Positions 19,804-30,276 are shown, numbered from the stretch's first letter. The stretch: DNA of 46,802 nt from Chitinophaga pinensis (GCA_945898275.1 CAMDHZ010000021.1:1-46802), one strand, 5' to 3'. Numbers and translations are program-made. The notes: generated from the letters alone by a model not told the origin.

Positions 19804-20430
19804 TTATTTTAAAATATTCTCTATTACTTCTACTGAACCTTCTAACAAAATCAACTTATCAGCATTTAATATATCATAAGTGCTTAAGTCTTTTGCAGCC
19901 ATTACTTTAGCTTTAGGCAAATTTCTACCACTCTTTAATATATTCTCGTTGTAATCAGCCAAAACCATGATTGTTTTGCTATCTGATGCCTTCAAGCTGT
20001 TTAAAATATTGATATAGTTCTTTGTTTTTGGTGCATCCATGTTAAAGTTTTCAAGAATGGTTATACCATTTTCTTTCACTTTATAAGCCAATGCACTTTT
20101 ACGTGCAAGCTGCTTTAACTTACGGTTCAACTTAAAACTATAATCTCTTGGACGTGGGCCATGAATACGAGCACCACCTACAAAAGTACCTGATTTAATT
20201 GAACCTTTACGTGAACCACCTGTACCTTTTTGTCTGTGCAACTTCTTAGTTGAACCACTAATTGTACTTTTCTCTTTAGAAGAGTGGGTACCTTGGCGTT
20301 GATTAGCCAAGTACTGTTTCACGTCCAAGTAAATGGCATGATCGTTAGGTTCGATACCAAATATATCGCTATTTAACTTGACCTTTTTACCGGTCTCTGT
20401 TCCACTGGTATTTAATACTGCTAATTCCAT
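19804..20430 (-). CDS. rplD: 50S ribosomal protein L4
   Basis: Tunnel protein of 208 aa. The central extended loop (KLHRQKGTGGSRKGSIKSG, then GPRPRDYSFKLNRK) is diagnostic. The stop of rplC is 1 nt ahead of its start. Confidence 0.98.
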   Translation of the reverse strand: MELAVLNTSGTETGKKVKLNSDIFGIEPNDHAIYLDVKQYLANQRQGTHSSKEKSTISGSTKKLHRQKGTGGSRKGSIKSGTFVGGARIHGPRPRDYSFKLNRKLKQLARKSALAYKVKENGITILENFNMDAPKTKNYINILNSLKASDSKTIMVLADYNENILKSGRNLPKAKVMAAKDLSTYDILNADKLILLEGSVEVIENILK

Positions 20431-20431
20431 T

Positions 20432-21049
20432 TTACTTTTCTATCAAAACAATTGAACCTTTGTGACCAGGTATTGAACCTTTAACAACCAAAAGATTTTG
20501 GTCTTTATGAACTTTTAGCACTTCAAGATTGGTTTTCTTCACGCGAGTACCACCTGTTCTACCAGCCATGCGCATTCCCTTGAATACACGTGAAGGATCT
20601 GATGAGGCACCTAATGAACCTGGAGCACGTAAGCGATTATGCTGACCGTGAGTTTGCATACCAACCCCACTGAAACCATGGCGCTTAACAACACCTTGAA
20701 AACCTTTACCTTTTGAAGTACCTACTACATCCACAAATTCTCCAATTTCAAATAAGTCTACAGTTAGAACTTGGCCTACCGCTAGGGTTTGCTCAAATCC
20801 TTTAAACTCTGCCATTTTTGATTTTGGAGTCGTATTGGCTTTTGTATAAATACCTTTTAACGCAGCGGGTGTGTTTTTTTCTTTCGCATCACCATACGCT
20901 ATCTGAACAGCTGAGTATCCATCTTTATCAGATGTTTTAACCTGTGTTACTACACAAGGGCCCACTTCGAGTACCGTACAAGCAATTTGCTTTCCGTTTA
21001 CATCAAAGATGCTGGTCATTCCTAATTTTTTTCCTATTAAACCTGACAT
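20432..21049 (-). CDS. rplC: 50S ribosomal protein L3
   Basis: Large-subunit protein. The start at 21049 gives 205 aa beginning [15 protein letters not shown], the usual N-terminus. A longer in-frame start at 21064 would overlap the rpsJ stop and add five atypical residues. It contains [16 protein letters not shown] and the [16 protein letters not shown] segment. Confidence 0.97.
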   Translation of the reverse strand: MSGLIGKKLGMTSIFDVNGKQIACTVLEVGPCVVTQVKTSDKDGYSAVQIAYGDAKEKNTPAALKGIYTKANTTPKSKMAEFKGFEQTLAVGQVLTVDLFEIGEFVDVVGTSKGKGFQGVVKRHGFSGVGMQTHGQHNRLRAPGSLGASSDPSRVFKGMRMAGRTGGTRVKKTNLEVLKVHKDQNLLVVKGSIPGHKGSIVLIEK

Positions 21050-21060
21050 AGTTATCGCTA

Positions 21061-21369
21061 TCAAACTTTAATTTCAACATCAACTCCGCTAGGCAATTCG
21101 AGCTTCATTAAAGCATCAACAGTTTTTGCGGTAGAACTATAAATATCCAACAACCTTTTGTATGAGCACAACTGGAATTGTTCTCTGGCTTTTTTGTTCA
21201 CGTGTGGTGAACGAAGAACTGTGTAAATTCTTTTGTGTGTAGGAAGCGGAATTGGTCCGCTAACCACAGCACCAGTGGCTTTTACAGTTCTTACGATCTT
21301 TTCAGCTGACTTGTCAACTAAATTGTGATCGAATGACTTTAATTTAATCCTTATTCTTTGGCTTACCAT
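21061..21369 (-). CDS. rpsJ: 30S ribosomal protein S10
   Basis: Small-subunit head protein of 102 aa, known in other bacteria to partner NusB in antitermination. It has [19 protein letters not shown] and [20 protein letters not shown]. It comes 4 nt after fusA, so the str and S10 blocks are continuous and tuf is missing between them. Confidence 0.98.
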   Translation of the reverse strand: MVSQRIRIKLKSFDHNLVDKSAEKIVRTVKATGAVVSGPIPLPTHKRIYTVLRSPHVNKKAREQFQLCSYKRLLDIYSSTAKTVDALMKLELPSGVDVEIKV

Positions 21370-21373
21370 AACT

Positions 21374-23479
21374 TTATGCTTTGGCGGCTTTGCCGTTTAC
21401 TTTTGCTAATACTTCATCCATAACATTTCTTGGTGCTTCTGCATAATGGCTAAATTCCATTGTTGAAGTTGCTCTTCCCGAAGAAAGTGTTCTTAACTGC
21501 GTTACATATCCGAACATTTCTGCCAACGGAACTTTTGCTTTTACAACTTGTGCGCCAGCTCTCGAATCCATTCCTTCTAATTGTCCGCGACGTCTATTCA
21601 AATCTCCAATTACATCACCCATGTTTTCTTCTGGAGTAATTACCTCCAACTTCATGATTGGCTCAAGTAATACAGGCTTTGCTTTACGAGCTGCTTCTTT
21701 GAAAGCTATCCTAGCTGCAATTTCGAAAGAAAGTGAATCAGAGTCAACTGCGTGGAATGAACCATCAAACAATCTAACTTTTAAACTTTCTACTGCATAT
21801 CCAGCTAGAACACCATTTTGCATAGCCGATTTGAAACCTTTTTCAACTGAAGGGATAAATTCTTTTGGAATTGAACCACCCACAATCTCATTCACAAATT
21901 CCAAACCTACTTTATCTTGGGCTCCTGGTATCAATTCAAATTGAATATCAGCAAACTTACCTCTACCACCTGATTGTTTCTTATAAACTTCACGGTGTGA
22001 TACCGATTGGGTAATTGTTTCTTTGTAAGAAACCTGTGGTGCACCTTGATTAATCTCAACTTTAAACTCACGTTTTAAGCGGTCAACGATAATCTCTAAA
22101 TGCAACTCTCCCATTCCTGAGATTACGGTTTGACCCGAATCTTCATCTGTATGAACCTTAAAGGTTGGATCTTCTTCAGCTAATTTAGCTAAAGCCATAC
22201 CTAATTTATCTGAATCTGCTTGTGTTTTTGGCTCAACCGCTAATCCAATAACTGGATCTGGGAAGTCCATAGCTTCTAATACGATAGGGAATTTCTCTGC
22301 ACACAAAGTATCTCCTGTTTTGATATCTTTAAAACCTACCGCTGCACCAATATCCCCAGCCTCTAATGAATCAATAGGATTTTGTTTATTAGCATGCATT
22401 TGGAAGATACGTGAGATACGCTCTTTGTTACCACTTCTGGTATTAAGAATGTATGAACCAGCATCTAATTTACCTGAATATGCACGCATAAAAGCTAGTC
22501 TTCCTACAAAAGGATCGGTAGCAATTTTAAATGCTAGGGCTGTAAATGGCTCGTCTACGCTAGGCTTACGAACAATTTCTGCACCTGTATCAGGATTTAT
22601 TCCGGTAACACCTTCTTTGTCCATTGGACTAGGAAGTAATTCCATTACTAAATCCAACATGGTTTGAACACCTTTGTTTTTGAATGAAGAACCGCACAAC
22701 ATAGGTACAATCTTCATGTCAATAACAGCCTTGCGCAACGCATCTAATATTTCTCTTTCAGTGATTGTAGTAGGATCATCGAAGAATTTCTCCATCAATT
22801 TATCATCGTACTCTGAAACAGCTTCTAGTAATTTCTCTCTCCACTCAGTAGCTTCTTCCAACATATCTGCAGGAATATCAACTACTTCGTAGGTCATACC
22901 TTTATCATGCTCATTCCAAACCATTCCGCGAAAGTTGATTAAATCAACTACTCCTTTGAAATTGTCTTCTGCACCAATTGGTAATTGTAATGGAACTGCG
23001 TGGCTACCTAACATTTCTTTAACTTGTTTTACCACGTTTAAGAAATCTGCACCTGAGCGGTCCATTTTGTTTACGAAGCCCAAACGAGCAACGTTATAAT
23101 TATTTGCTAATCTCCAGTTAGTTTCTGATTGAGGCTCTACCCCATCAACTGCTGAGAAAAGGAAAACAAGACCATCTAACACACGCAAAGAACGGTTTAC
23201 CTCAACGGTAAAGTCAACGTGTCCAGGGGTATCGATGATATTGATATGATACTTATTATTTCTGTATTTCCATTCAACTGTGGTGGCGGCAGAGGTAATG
23301 GTTATACCACGTTCTGCTTCTTGCACCATCCAGTCCATTGTTGATGCACCATCGTGCACTTCACCTATCTTGTGGTTAACACCAGAATAGTAAAGAATAC
23401 GCTCTGTGGTGGTAGTTTTACCTGCATCAATGTGTGCAGCAATACCAATGTTTCTTGTGAATTTTAAGTCGCGTGACAT
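21374..23479 (-). CDS. fusA: Translation elongation factor G
   Basis: Ribosomal translocase GTPase of 701 aa. G motifs are visible: [15 protein letters not shown] (G1), DTPGHVDF (G3) and NKMDRSGAD (G4). Domains II-V follow, including the domain IV segment [15 protein letters not shown]. Length is normal for EF-G1. It lies 21 nt after rpsG. Confidence 0.98.
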   Translation of the reverse strand: MSRDLKFTRNIGIAAHIDAGKTTTTERILYYSGVNHKIGEVHDGASTMDWMVQEAERGITITSAATTVEWKYRNNKYHINIIDTPGHVDFTVEVNRSLRVLDGLVFLFSAVDGVEPQSETNWRLANNYNVARLGFVNKMDRSGADFLNVVKQVKEMLGSHAVPLQLPIGAEDNFKGVVDLINFRGMVWNEHDKGMTYEVVDIPADMLEEATEWREKLLEAVSEYDDKLMEKFFDDPTTITEREILDALRKAVIDMKIVPMLCGSSFKNKGVQTMLDLVMELLPSPMDKEGVTGINPDTGAEIVRKPSVDEPFTALAFKIATDPFVGRLAFMRAYSGKLDAGSYILNTRSGNKERISRIFQMHANKQNPIDSLEAGDIGAAVGFKDIKTGDTLCAEKFPIVLEAMDFPDPVIGLAVEPKTQADSDKLGMALAKLAEEDPTFKVHTDEDSGQTVISGMGELHLEIIVDRLKREFKVEINQGAPQVSYKETITQSVSHREVYKKQSGGRGKFADIQFELIPGAQDKVGLEFVNEIVGGSIPKEFIPSVEKGFKSAMQNGVLAGYAVESLKVRLFDGSFHAVDSDSLSFEIAARIAFKEAARKAKPVLLEPIMKLEVITPEENMGDVIGDLNRRRGQLEGMDSRAGAQVVKAKVPLAEMFGYVTQLRTLSSGRATSTMEFSHYAEAPRNVMDEVLAKVNGKAAKA

Positions 23480-23500
23480 TTTATATTATCTCCGTATTAT

Positions 23501-23971
23501 TTAGCTAATTTTAAAATGCGAGAATGCTTTATTTGCTTCGGCCATTTTATGTGTGTCTTCGCGCTTTTTAACTGAGGCTCCTTCATTTCTTGAAGCTGCC
23601 AAAATTTCTCCAGCCAATTTATCCGCCATTGTTTTTTCTCCACGTGAGCGGCTATATTTAATCATCCACTTCATACCCACTGCGATTTTGCGATCAGCTG
23701 GTACTTCCATAGGAATTTGAAATGTTGCTCCACCTACACGACGTGATTTAACTTCTACAGATGGCATTACATTATTAAGTGCTTTCTTCCAAACGTCTAT
23801 TCCACGTTCTTGTGCTTTTGCTTCTACCTTATCTAAAGCTTCGTAGAAAATGTGATAAGCAGTAGATTTTTTACCACTCCACATCATGTTATTTACAAAG
23901 CGAGTTACTAATATATCAGTAAACTTAGGATCTGGTAACAGAATATGCTTCTTTGCTCTTGATTTTCTCAT
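23501..23971 (-). CDS. rpsG: 30S ribosomal protein S7
   Basis: 16S head-assembly protein of 156 aa. It starts MRKSRAKKHILLPDPKF and contains GGATFQIPMEV and SRSRGEKTMADKLAGEI. It lies 25 nt after rpsL. Confidence 0.98.
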   Translation of the reverse strand: MRKSRAKKHILLPDPKFTDILVTRFVNNMMWSGKKSTAYHIFYEALDKVEAKAQERGIDVWKKALNNVMPSVEVKSRRVGGATFQIPMEVPADRKIAVGMKWMIKYSRSRGEKTMADKLAGEILAASRNEGASVKKREDTHKMAEANKAFSHFKIS

Positions 23972-23996
23972 TGTATTATTTGCTAACGCTTAATAA

Positions 23997-24413
23997 TTAC
24001 TTCTTTTTACCTTTTGCTTTTGGATCAACTGCAACCTGACCTGGCTTAGGACGTTTAGTTCCGTATTTAGAACGACGTTGGTTACGACCAGCTACACCGG
24101 CAGTATCTAATGCCCCGCGTACAATATGATAACGCACACCTGGTAAATCTTTCACCCTGCCACCTCTAACCAATACGATAGAGTGTTCTTGCAAGTTGTG
24201 ACCTTCTCCTGGAATGTATGCATTAATTTCGTTTCCGTTAGTTAGACGAACACGAGCAACTTTGCGCATTGCTGAATTAGGTTTCTTTGGAGTAGTTGTG
24301 TACACACGGGTACAAACACCTCTGCGTTGTGGACATGAGTCCAAAGCTGGAGATTTACTCTTTGTTGTTATGTCGTTGCGGCCCTTACGAACCAATTGCT
24401 GAATAGTAGGCAT
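23997..24413 (-). CDS. rpsL: 30S ribosomal protein S12
   Basis: Decoding-centre protein of 138 aa and first gene of the cluster. [17 protein letters not shown] and [17 protein letters not shown] keep the lysines whose substitution gives streptomycin resistance in other bacteria, so the sequence is of the sensitive type. The tail KPKAKGKKK-like end is basic. A strong promoter match lies about 50 nt upstream. Confidence 0.98.
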   Translation of the reverse strand: MPTIQQLVRKGRNDITTKSKSPALDSCPQRRGVCTRVYTTTPKKPNSAMRKVARVRLTNGNEINAYIPGEGHNLQEHSIVLVRGGRVKDLPGVRYHIVRGALDTAGVAGRNQRRSKYGTKRPKPGQVAVDPKAKGKKK

Positions 24414-24463
24414 ATCTTGCTTTTTCTACTTAATTTTTATACTGTCTTAAAAAAAAGGGACGG

Positions 24464-24494
24464 CAAAAGTAGTGATTTAAAATGAGCGGTGCAA
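24464..24494 (-). promoter_or_regulatory. Main promoter of the ribosomal cluster
   Basis: On the minus strand TTG (24494-24492), 20 nt, then TACTTTTG (24471-24464), an exact match to TTG-N17-23-TAnnTTTG. The predicted start is near 24457, giving a ~44-nt leader before rpsL. Confidence 0.75.
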
Positions 24495-24507
24495 GTGCTT
24501 GACAAAA

Positions 24508-24523
24508 AATATCTTAAGATATT
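24508..24523. promoter_or_regulatory. Perfect 16-bp palindrome upstream of the rpsL promoter
   Basis: AATATCTTAAGATATT is its own reverse complement. It ends 14 bp upstream of the TTG box of the rpsL promoter, a position suited to a regulator site or UP-like element. Its role is inferred from position only. Confidence 0.45.
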
Positions 24524-24884
24524 AAATGCTGAGCGGGTTACACAAACTGTTTTAACCATCAGTCTTACCAGGAAATCCTTAGTTTTAAGGGACTGCAAAC
24601 TTAGGCCTCTTCATTCACTTACACAAGCATTTATGTAAAATATTTATTATTTAAATGTTAAACACACATCTTCTTAACATATAGTATTCATAATTAATGA
24701 TTTACATTTGAAGCTTTTAAAACATTCTAATCGATTTTTTTCTCTTTTGTAAATTAATAACATCGAAAATAGACTTGTTTTAAAAATATAAATCCTCCTA
24801 TTTGGTTCAAACCGAAACCTAAAACAACTAAAAAAACAATTATTCTTACACGAATATTAATTTTTGCTTACCTATTTTCGCTGC

Positions 24885-26693
24885 ATGTCAACAGACCTTA
24901 AGGCAATCCTTGCTTCTCTCCCAGAGAGCCCAGGTATCTATAAATACTATGATGCTGCTGGTGTATTGATGTATATTGGTAAAGCCAAAAGTCTCAAGAA
25001 GCGAGTTAGCAGCTATTTTAATAAAAACCACTACGAAAACCGCAAGACGGCTGTTATGGTTAGCAAAATAGCCAATATTGAATATACTTTGGTTGAATCT
25101 GAAATGGATGCGCTGTTACTTGAAAATGCACTCATCAAAAGGTATCAGCCTAGGTTTAACATCAGTTTAAAGGATGATAAGACTTATCCTTCTATCATCA
25201 TTAAAAAAGAAAAATTTCCTCGTATTTTCTATACTCGCAACATTATTAAAGATGGTAGCGAATATTTTGGGCCCTATGCCAGCGGAAATATGATGCATAC
25301 CCTACTCGACCTTATTAAAAGCACATACGCTTTTAGAACTTGCTCCTTGCACCTTACCGAAAAGAACATCAATGCTGGGAAATTTAGGGCTTGCCTTGAA
25401 TATGATATTGGCAATTGCGCCGCTCCCTGCATTGGTTTGCAATCTGAAGAAGATTACAATGAACATGTAAAAGCTGCTAAAAGCCTAATAAGGGGCCAAC
25501 TGCATGAAGCCAAACAGCAGCTAAAACTTAGGATGCAGACTGCCGCCGCAGAAATGAAATTTGAAGAAGCAGGTAGGTTCAAAAAGAAACTAGACAGTCT
25601 TGAGAACTACCAAAGTAAATCTACCATTGTGAATGACATCAAGCACGATGTAGACATTTTCTCAATTGTGAGCGATGATAAGTTTGCCTTTGCCAACTTT
25701 ATTAAGGTAAGCAATGGCATTATTTGTCAAACGCAAACCTTTGAAATCAAGAAAAAACTAGATGAGCGTGACGAAGACCTCCTAAATTTTGCCATTGCTG
25801 AGGTGCGGGAAGAATATAAAAGCATGTCGAGAGAAATTATCGTTCCGTTTGAACTCGATTGGGCTGATGAAAAGGTTACCATCACTGTACCCAAAACTGG
25901 GGAGAAGAAAAAGCTGCTCGACCTTTCGCTTAAGAATGCCTTTTATTATAAGAAGGAGCGCCTCGCACAATATGAAAAGCTAAACCCCGACTTTAAAGTT
26001 GACAGAATCATGCAAACCATGATGCAAGATTTGCGTTTAACCGAACAACCGCGGCATATTGAGTGTTTTGATAATAGTAATTTACAAGGCACTAATCCTG
26101 TAAGTGCTTGTGTAGTGTTTAAAGATGGTAAACCTAGTAAAAAAGATTACCGCCATTTTATTCCAAAAACCGTTGTGGGACCTGATGATTTTGCTACCAT
26201 GCGCGAGGTTGTTTACCGCCGTTACCATCGCATGATTGAGGAACAACAAGCCCTACCCAATCTTATTATTGTAGATGGTGGCAAAGGCCAATTGAGCTCG
26301 GCTGTTGAAAGTCTAAAATTGCTAAATATTTATGGAAAGGTTCCCATTATTGGCATTGCAAAACGCCTTGAGGAACTTTACTATCCAGAAGATGAACTGC
26401 CTTTGTATATTGATAAGAAATCTGAAACTTTACGCATTATCCAGCAATTGCGCGATGAAGCCCACCGATTTGGCATTACGCACCACCGCAAGCGCAGAAG
26501 TAAAAATACGATCGTTACAGAATTAGAAGACATCAAAGGGATTGGACCAGAAACGGCTAAACAATTGCTTACCGAACTAAAAAGTGTAAAGAAAATTAAA
26601 GAGGCTTCTTTAGACTTGCTAACAGATATGATAGGTTCAGCCAAAGGAAAGATTGTATTTGCTCACTTTGAAAAACAAAAAACAAATGATTAA
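24885..26693 (+). CDS. uvrC: Excinuclease ABC subunit C
   Basis: Nucleotide-excision-repair nuclease that cuts on both sides of a lesion after UvrAB recognition. The ATG at 24885 (MSTDLKAILASLPESPGIY) gives 602 aa; an upstream in-frame ATG at 24864 adds seven residues. Domains in order: GIY-YIG nuclease (SPGIYKYY...LMYIGKAKSLKKR, ~15-95), UVR motif (~200-240), RNase-H-like C-terminal nuclease (IECFDNSNLQGTNPVSACVV, LIIVDGGKGQLSSA) and helix-hairpin-helix end (LEDIKGIGPETAKQLL). It overlaps the next gene by 8 nt and is divergent from rpsL. Confidence 0.97.
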   Translation: MSTDLKAILASLPESPGIYKYYDAAGVLMYIGKAKSLKKRVSSYFNKNHYENRKTAVMVSKIANIEYTLVESEMDALLLENALIKRYQPRFNISLKDDKTYPSIIIKKEKFPRIFYTRNIIKDGSEYFGPYASGNMMHTLLDLIKSTYAFRTCSLHLTEKNINAGKFRACLEYDIGNCAAPCIGLQSEEDYNEHVKAAKSLIRGQLHEAKQQLKLRMQTAAAEMKFEEAGRFKKKLDSLENYQSKSTIVNDIKHDVDIFSIVSDDKFAFANFIKVSNGIICQTQTFEIKKKLDERDEDLLNFAIAEVREEYKSMSREIIVPFELDWADEKVTITVPKTGEKKKLLDLSLKNAFYYKKERLAQYEKLNPDFKVDRIMQTMMQDLRLTEQPRHIECFDNSNLQGTNPVSACVVFKDGKPSKKDYRHFIPKTVVGPDDFATMREVVYRRYHRMIEEQQALPNLIIVDGGKGQLSSAVESLKLLNIYGKVPIIGIAKRLEELYYPEDELPLYIDKKSETLRIIQQLRDEAHRFGITHHRKRRSKNTIVTELEDIKGIGPETAKQLLTELKSVKKIKEASLDLLTDMIGSAKGKIVFAHFEKQKTND

Positions 26694-27957
26694 AGCAGAC
26701 GCGCATTTTAAGCAACAAGCACTTTTATGGGCCAATGCGTTTGACACTGTTTGCATACTAGATAACAATGAAGCCCTCAATGCCTTTGGCTTACATGATG
26801 TTAATTTTGCTATTGCTGTTGGCGTTCAGGATGAAATTTATGGCAATGGCTCCCATGATTGGCAGAAGTTCAAAGATTTTAACGACAAGTATTTTGAAAG
26901 CATGCCCATGTTTGGGTATTTGAGTTACGACTTAAAAAACCAATTAGAGGCGCTTGGTTCAAACCACCCTGATGGAATTGGCTTTGCTCCTATGTACTTT
27001 TTTGTGCCGCAACATGTTTTGCTTTTTGATAGCCATGACCAATTAATGGTGCTAAGTGAAGATGCCAATGGTATTTTATCAGCTATAAAAAAGGTTCGGT
27101 TTGAACCAACGCCAGCGCCAGCAAAGCTTGCTATTACTCAAAAAGTTGATAGGGAAACTTATATTAATACGGTTAAGCAAATACAAGAACACATTGTTGC
27201 TGGAGATGTTTATGAATTGAACTACTGCGTTGAGTTTTTTGCAGAAAATGTTCAATTGAATCCTTTGGAGGTTTATAGAAGGTTAACCGAAATCTCCCCT
27301 ACCCCATTTGCGGCTTTTTTTAAGTTGAACCAACAGTATGTGATGTGTGCAAGTCCGGAGCGCTTTTTAAAAAAGTCCTCCGACAAATTATATTCTCAAC
27401 CCATAAAAGGCACTGCTCGCAGGTCGATGGATGTTGAGGAAGATGAAAAAATAAAAGAAACTTTGCTAGGCAGTGAAAAAGAGCGTGCTGAAAACTTGAT
27501 GATTGTAGATTTAGTTAGGAATGATTTGGCAAAAAGCAGCGAAACAGGTAGTGTAGCCGTAGATGAATTATTTAGAATTTATAGTTTCAAACAAGTGCAT
27601 CAGATGATTTCTACCGTTTCCTCAACCATATCCTTGGCTGTTCATCCCATAGATGCGATTGCAAATGCCTTTCCAATGGGAAGCATGACGGGCGCACCGA
27701 AGGTGCGCGCCATGCAGTTGATAGAAGAATTTGAAAATACCAAGCGGGGTTTATATAGCGGCGCCATTGGCTACCTTGCGCCTAATGGTGATTTCGACTT
27801 TAATGTGGTTATAAGAAGTATTCAATACAATCAAAAAACTGGCTACCTTAACTTCATGGTTGGTTCAGCCATAACCTATGATGCCAAACCTGAAGAGGAA
27901 TATGAAGAATGTTTACTAAAAGCCAAAGCCATGCTCCATGCTTTGAATGCCATATGA
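26686..27957 (+). CDS. pabB: Aminodeoxychorismate synthase component I
   Basis: Chorismate-utilising enzyme that aminates chorismate on the way to p-aminobenzoate and folate. The start at 26686 overlaps the uvrC stop and gives 423 aa. The chorismate-binding domain fills ~155-420: GDVYELNYCVEF, PIKGTARRS (~239-247), ENLMIVDLVRNDL and GSMTGAPKVRAMQLIEEFE. The Lys in PIKGT is typical of PabB; anthranilate synthases usually have PIAGT. No glutaminase (PabA) or lyase (PabC) gene is adjacent. Confidence 0.85.
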   Translation: MIKADAHFKQQALLWANAFDTVCILDNNEALNAFGLHDVNFAIAVGVQDEIYGNGSHDWQKFKDFNDKYFESMPMFGYLSYDLKNQLEALGSNHPDGIGFAPMYFFVPQHVLLFDSHDQLMVLSEDANGILSAIKKVRFEPTPAPAKLAITQKVDRETYINTVKQIQEHIVAGDVYELNYCVEFFAENVQLNPLEVYRRLTEISPTPFAAFFKLNQQYVMCASPERFLKKSSDKLYSQPIKGTARRSMDVEEDEKIKETLLGSEKERAENLMIVDLVRNDLAKSSETGSVAVDELFRIYSFKQVHQMISTVSSTISLAVHPIDAIANAFPMGSMTGAPKVRAMQLIEEFENTKRGLYSGAIGYLAPNGDFDFNVVIRSIQYNQKTGYLNFMVGSAITYDAKPEEEYEECLLKAKAMLHALNAI

Positions 27958-27976
27958 TTATTGATATATTTGACAC

Positions 27977-28633
27977 ATGAAGCAAAAGCTTTTGATTTTT
28001 CTTTTGGGTTGTATGTTATGCAGTTTTGCTCCTGCTCCGCCTGCCTTAAAAATTGCTAGGTTAAAATATAATGGTGGTGGCGATTGGTATGCCAACAAAA
28101 CCTCATTGCCAAACTTAATCGAATTTTGCAATAAACAATTAGGAATGCAATTACACCCCGAGGAAGAAGTGGTGGAACCTGGTAGTGCAGATATTTTTAA
28201 TTACCCATTTGTGCATTTAACCGGACATGGCAATATCATCTTTAGCGATCAAGAAGCTAAAAACCTAAGAAATTACCTGCTAGCTGGTGGCTTTCTTCAT
28301 GCAGATGATAACTATGGATTGGATAAGTTTTTTAGAAGAGAAATGAAGAAGGTTTTTCCAGAATTGGATTTTGTGGAATTACCTTTTTCGCATCCTATTT
28401 ATCATCAGAAGTACAATTTTGCCAATGGTTTACCCAAAGTGCACGAACATGACAACAAAGCTCCCCAAGGTTTTGGACTAATTTACGAAGGCCGTTTGGT
28501 TTGTTTTTATACTTACGAATGTGATTTAGGTAATGGCTGGGAAGACCAAGAAATCTATAATGACCCTGAAGCCACTAGACAAAAAGCACTGCAATGTGGT
28601 GCTAATATGCTGCAATATGCATTTATGCATTAA
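27977..28633 (+). CDS. Secreted DUF4159 protein
   Basis: 218 aa with a signal peptide (MKQKLLIFLLGCMLCSFAPA). The mature part matches the DUF4159 pattern: a YNGGGDWYANKTSLPNL opening, PFVHLTGHGNI, a GGFLHADDNYGLDKFFRREM stretch and SHPIYHQKYNF. The fold resembles class I glutamine-amidotransferase-like domains, but function is unknown. It begins 19 nt after pabB, so it is probably co-transcribed. DUF4159 assignment is by recall of motifs. Confidence 0.8.
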   Translation: MKQKLLIFLLGCMLCSFAPAPPALKIARLKYNGGGDWYANKTSLPNLIEFCNKQLGMQLHPEEEVVEPGSADIFNYPFVHLTGHGNIIFSDQEAKNLRNYLLAGGFLHADDNYGLDKFFRREMKKVFPELDFVELPFSHPIYHQKYNFANGLPKVHEHDNKAPQGFGLIYEGRLVCFYTYECDLGNGWEDQEIYNDPEATRQKALQCGANMLQYAFMH

Positions 28634-28780
28634 TTAATAGAAATTGTAAAATTACGATGGAAGGTGTCTAAACCTCGATTGAAATGTTATCTTTACAACT
28701 CAAAGTTAAATTTCAATATCAAAATAAAGTAATATGGCTATTTTTTTAAGGCTGCATTACCAGACATTAAAATATTCCTT

Positions 28781-28957
28781 ATGTTCAAAAAATTTACGCT
28801 CGCAGACAAACTGCTTTTTGTAGCAGCATTCCTTTCTTTAATTTACTCTGAAGTTTTATTCTTTACTGGTAACCCAGAACAAGCCATCTTTGTTGGCATT
28901 TGGGTTCCTAGCATTTTATGTTTTGGCATTTACCTAAAACTACTTAACAAAAACTAA
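28781..28957 (+). CDS. Small membrane protein, unrecognised
   Basis: 58 aa from the ATG at 28781: MFKKFTLADKLLFVAAFLSL, then ending CFGIYLKLLNKN. Two hydrophobic segments (~10-27 and ~37-53) are separated by a short loop with FFTGNPEQ. Its stop is 2 nt before the next ATG, which suggests translational coupling. Not recognised. Confidence 0.6.
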   Translation: MFKKFTLADKLLFVAAFLSLIYSEVLFFTGNPEQAIFVGIWVPSILCFGIYLKLLNKN

Positions 28958-28959
28958 CT

Positions 28960-29070
28960 ATGGCTGATTTTATCCCATATTTTGCAGGACTAATTACGCT
29001 ATTGTTTGGCGCAGGTTTTGGCTATGCCATCACAGATGGTTGGAATTTGAACGGAAAGAAAAAGAAGTAA
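28960..29070 (+). CDS. Very small single-pass membrane protein, unrecognised
   Basis: 36 aa from the ATG at 28960. One Gly-rich hydrophobic segment (AGLITLLFGAGFGYAI) is followed by DGWNLNGKKKK, so the C-terminus should face the cytoplasm. Support for it being real comes from the 2-nt spacing to the preceding gene and the clear membrane-protein composition. Confidence 0.5.
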   Translation: MADFIPYFAGLITLLFGAGFGYAITDGWNLNGKKKK

Positions 29071-29132
29071 CTCTTTTGCTGTCATTATTTTAGATTTTTA
29101 AAACTTAAAGTACTTAGCATTGTATTTTCTGC

Positions 29133-30023
29133 ATGTTTGCTATTAATTATTTTGAGCAGGTGTATGATGCTTTGCTTTCTGATAAAACCAGAAAAAAAAC
29201 GGAGAAGGTAATTCTATCGATTGCTATTGCTAGCTTTTTAGTGCACCTAGCAATCATATTTTTGGTAGATTATCAAATTATTGATTTAACCAGTAACTCG
29301 GAACTTCTTAAAAATCCAATTGCTGCTATTTACACGCCGTTTTCCTTTATCCTAGTGTATGAGGTTTACTTGCTGATTTATTATCTACCAAAATCCCTTA
29401 CTACTTATATTGGTAAACAGTATGAAATTATTTCACTAATCATCATTCGGAGGTTGTTTAAAGACCTCTCCAACCTGTCTCTTACCCCAGATTGGTTCAA
29501 TATAAAATATGATTTGCAGTTTACATACGACCTAGTGGCTTCTGTATTTCTCTTTTTTTTAATTTATCAGTTTTATAAGTTTAGCAAGCAAAGACAAACA
29601 ATTGCTGAGGCAGACGAGGTTGGTTCCCTAAATTATATTAACCTAAAAAAGCGCCTTGCAGCATCTTTGGTAATTGTAGTTTTTGCAGTAGCTATATACG
29701 CTTTTGTTAGTTGGCTCTATGGTGCCATTCATGCATCCAACAATCAAACAGTATCCTTTAAGAACATCAACAACATTTTCTTCGAACAATTTTTCACCAT
29801 TTTAATTGTAGTGGATGTAATCTTACTTTTATTCTCATTTTTTCATACAGACACCTTTTATGTAGTATTTAGAAACTCTGGATTTATCATTTCCACTATT
29901 TTAATTAGGATTTCCTTTTCAGTAACGGGCCTTTTAAACACCTTACTCATTCTTTCAGCCATTGTTTTTGGACTATTGATACTTATGATTTCTAAAAAGT
30001 TTGAAAAACACCTGCTTATTTAA
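29133..30023 (+). CDS. Multi-pass membrane protein, unrecognised
   Basis: 296 aa with about seven hydrophobic segments, for example ~25-46, ~70-88, ~132-147, ~176-196, ~219-236 and two between ~245 and 288. Charged loops separate them (LSDKTRKKTEKV, KFSKQRQTIAEADE) and the end is KKFEKHLLI. No catalytic motif was seen. It lies 62 nt after the two small membrane genes and 587 nt before the rhodopsin. Function unknown. Confidence 0.7.
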   Translation: MFAINYFEQVYDALLSDKTRKKTEKVILSIAIASFLVHLAIIFLVDYQIIDLTSNSELLKNPIAAIYTPFSFILVYEVYLLIYYLPKSLTTYIGKQYEIISLIIIRRLFKDLSNLSLTPDWFNIKYDLQFTYDLVASVFLFFLIYQFYKFSKQRQTIAEADEVGSLNYINLKKRLAASLVIVVFAVAIYAFVSWLYGAIHASNNQTVSFKNINNIFFEQFFTILIVVDVILLLFSFFHTDTFYVVFRNSGFIISTILIRISFSVTGLLNTLLILSAIVFGLLILMISKKFEKHLLI

Positions 30024-30276
30024 AATAATGCAAAAGAAACAATATAATAATTATAACTCACATAATTCCCCAATAGCAGACAACTTGGATGAGGGAATGT
30101 GGGATAGATGTAATTAAAACCTGGCAATGTGCAACATTTAAAGTTGTTAAATAAGCCTCCTTTGTGCTCTTAATTATCTAATTTATAATTATGGTGCTTC
30201 ATTTAAACAAATTCAAACCAATTTAAATACAAAACCGGTTTAATTGACCATTATTTATTGCAAAACACCCATCAAT

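Larger units (their letters stand above)
24414..24884. other. Divergent intergenic region between rpsL and uvrC
   Basis: This 471-bp AT-rich spacer holds the rpsL promoter (24464-24494), a perfect 16-bp palindrome (24508-24523) and one copy of the GGTTTGAACC word (24804-24813). No small ORF with support and no RNA gene was seen. No exact promoter match was found for uvrC. Confidence 0.7.

Noticed and set aside
24804-24884. Promoter for uvrC
   Set aside because: TATTTTCG and TAATTTTT near the start resemble -7 boxes, but neither has a TTG at 17-23 nt upstream.
26686-27957. Anthranilate synthase component I (TrpE)
   Set aside because: The chorismate-binding motif is PIKGT with Lys, typical of PabB; TrpE has PIAGT, and no trp genes are nearby.
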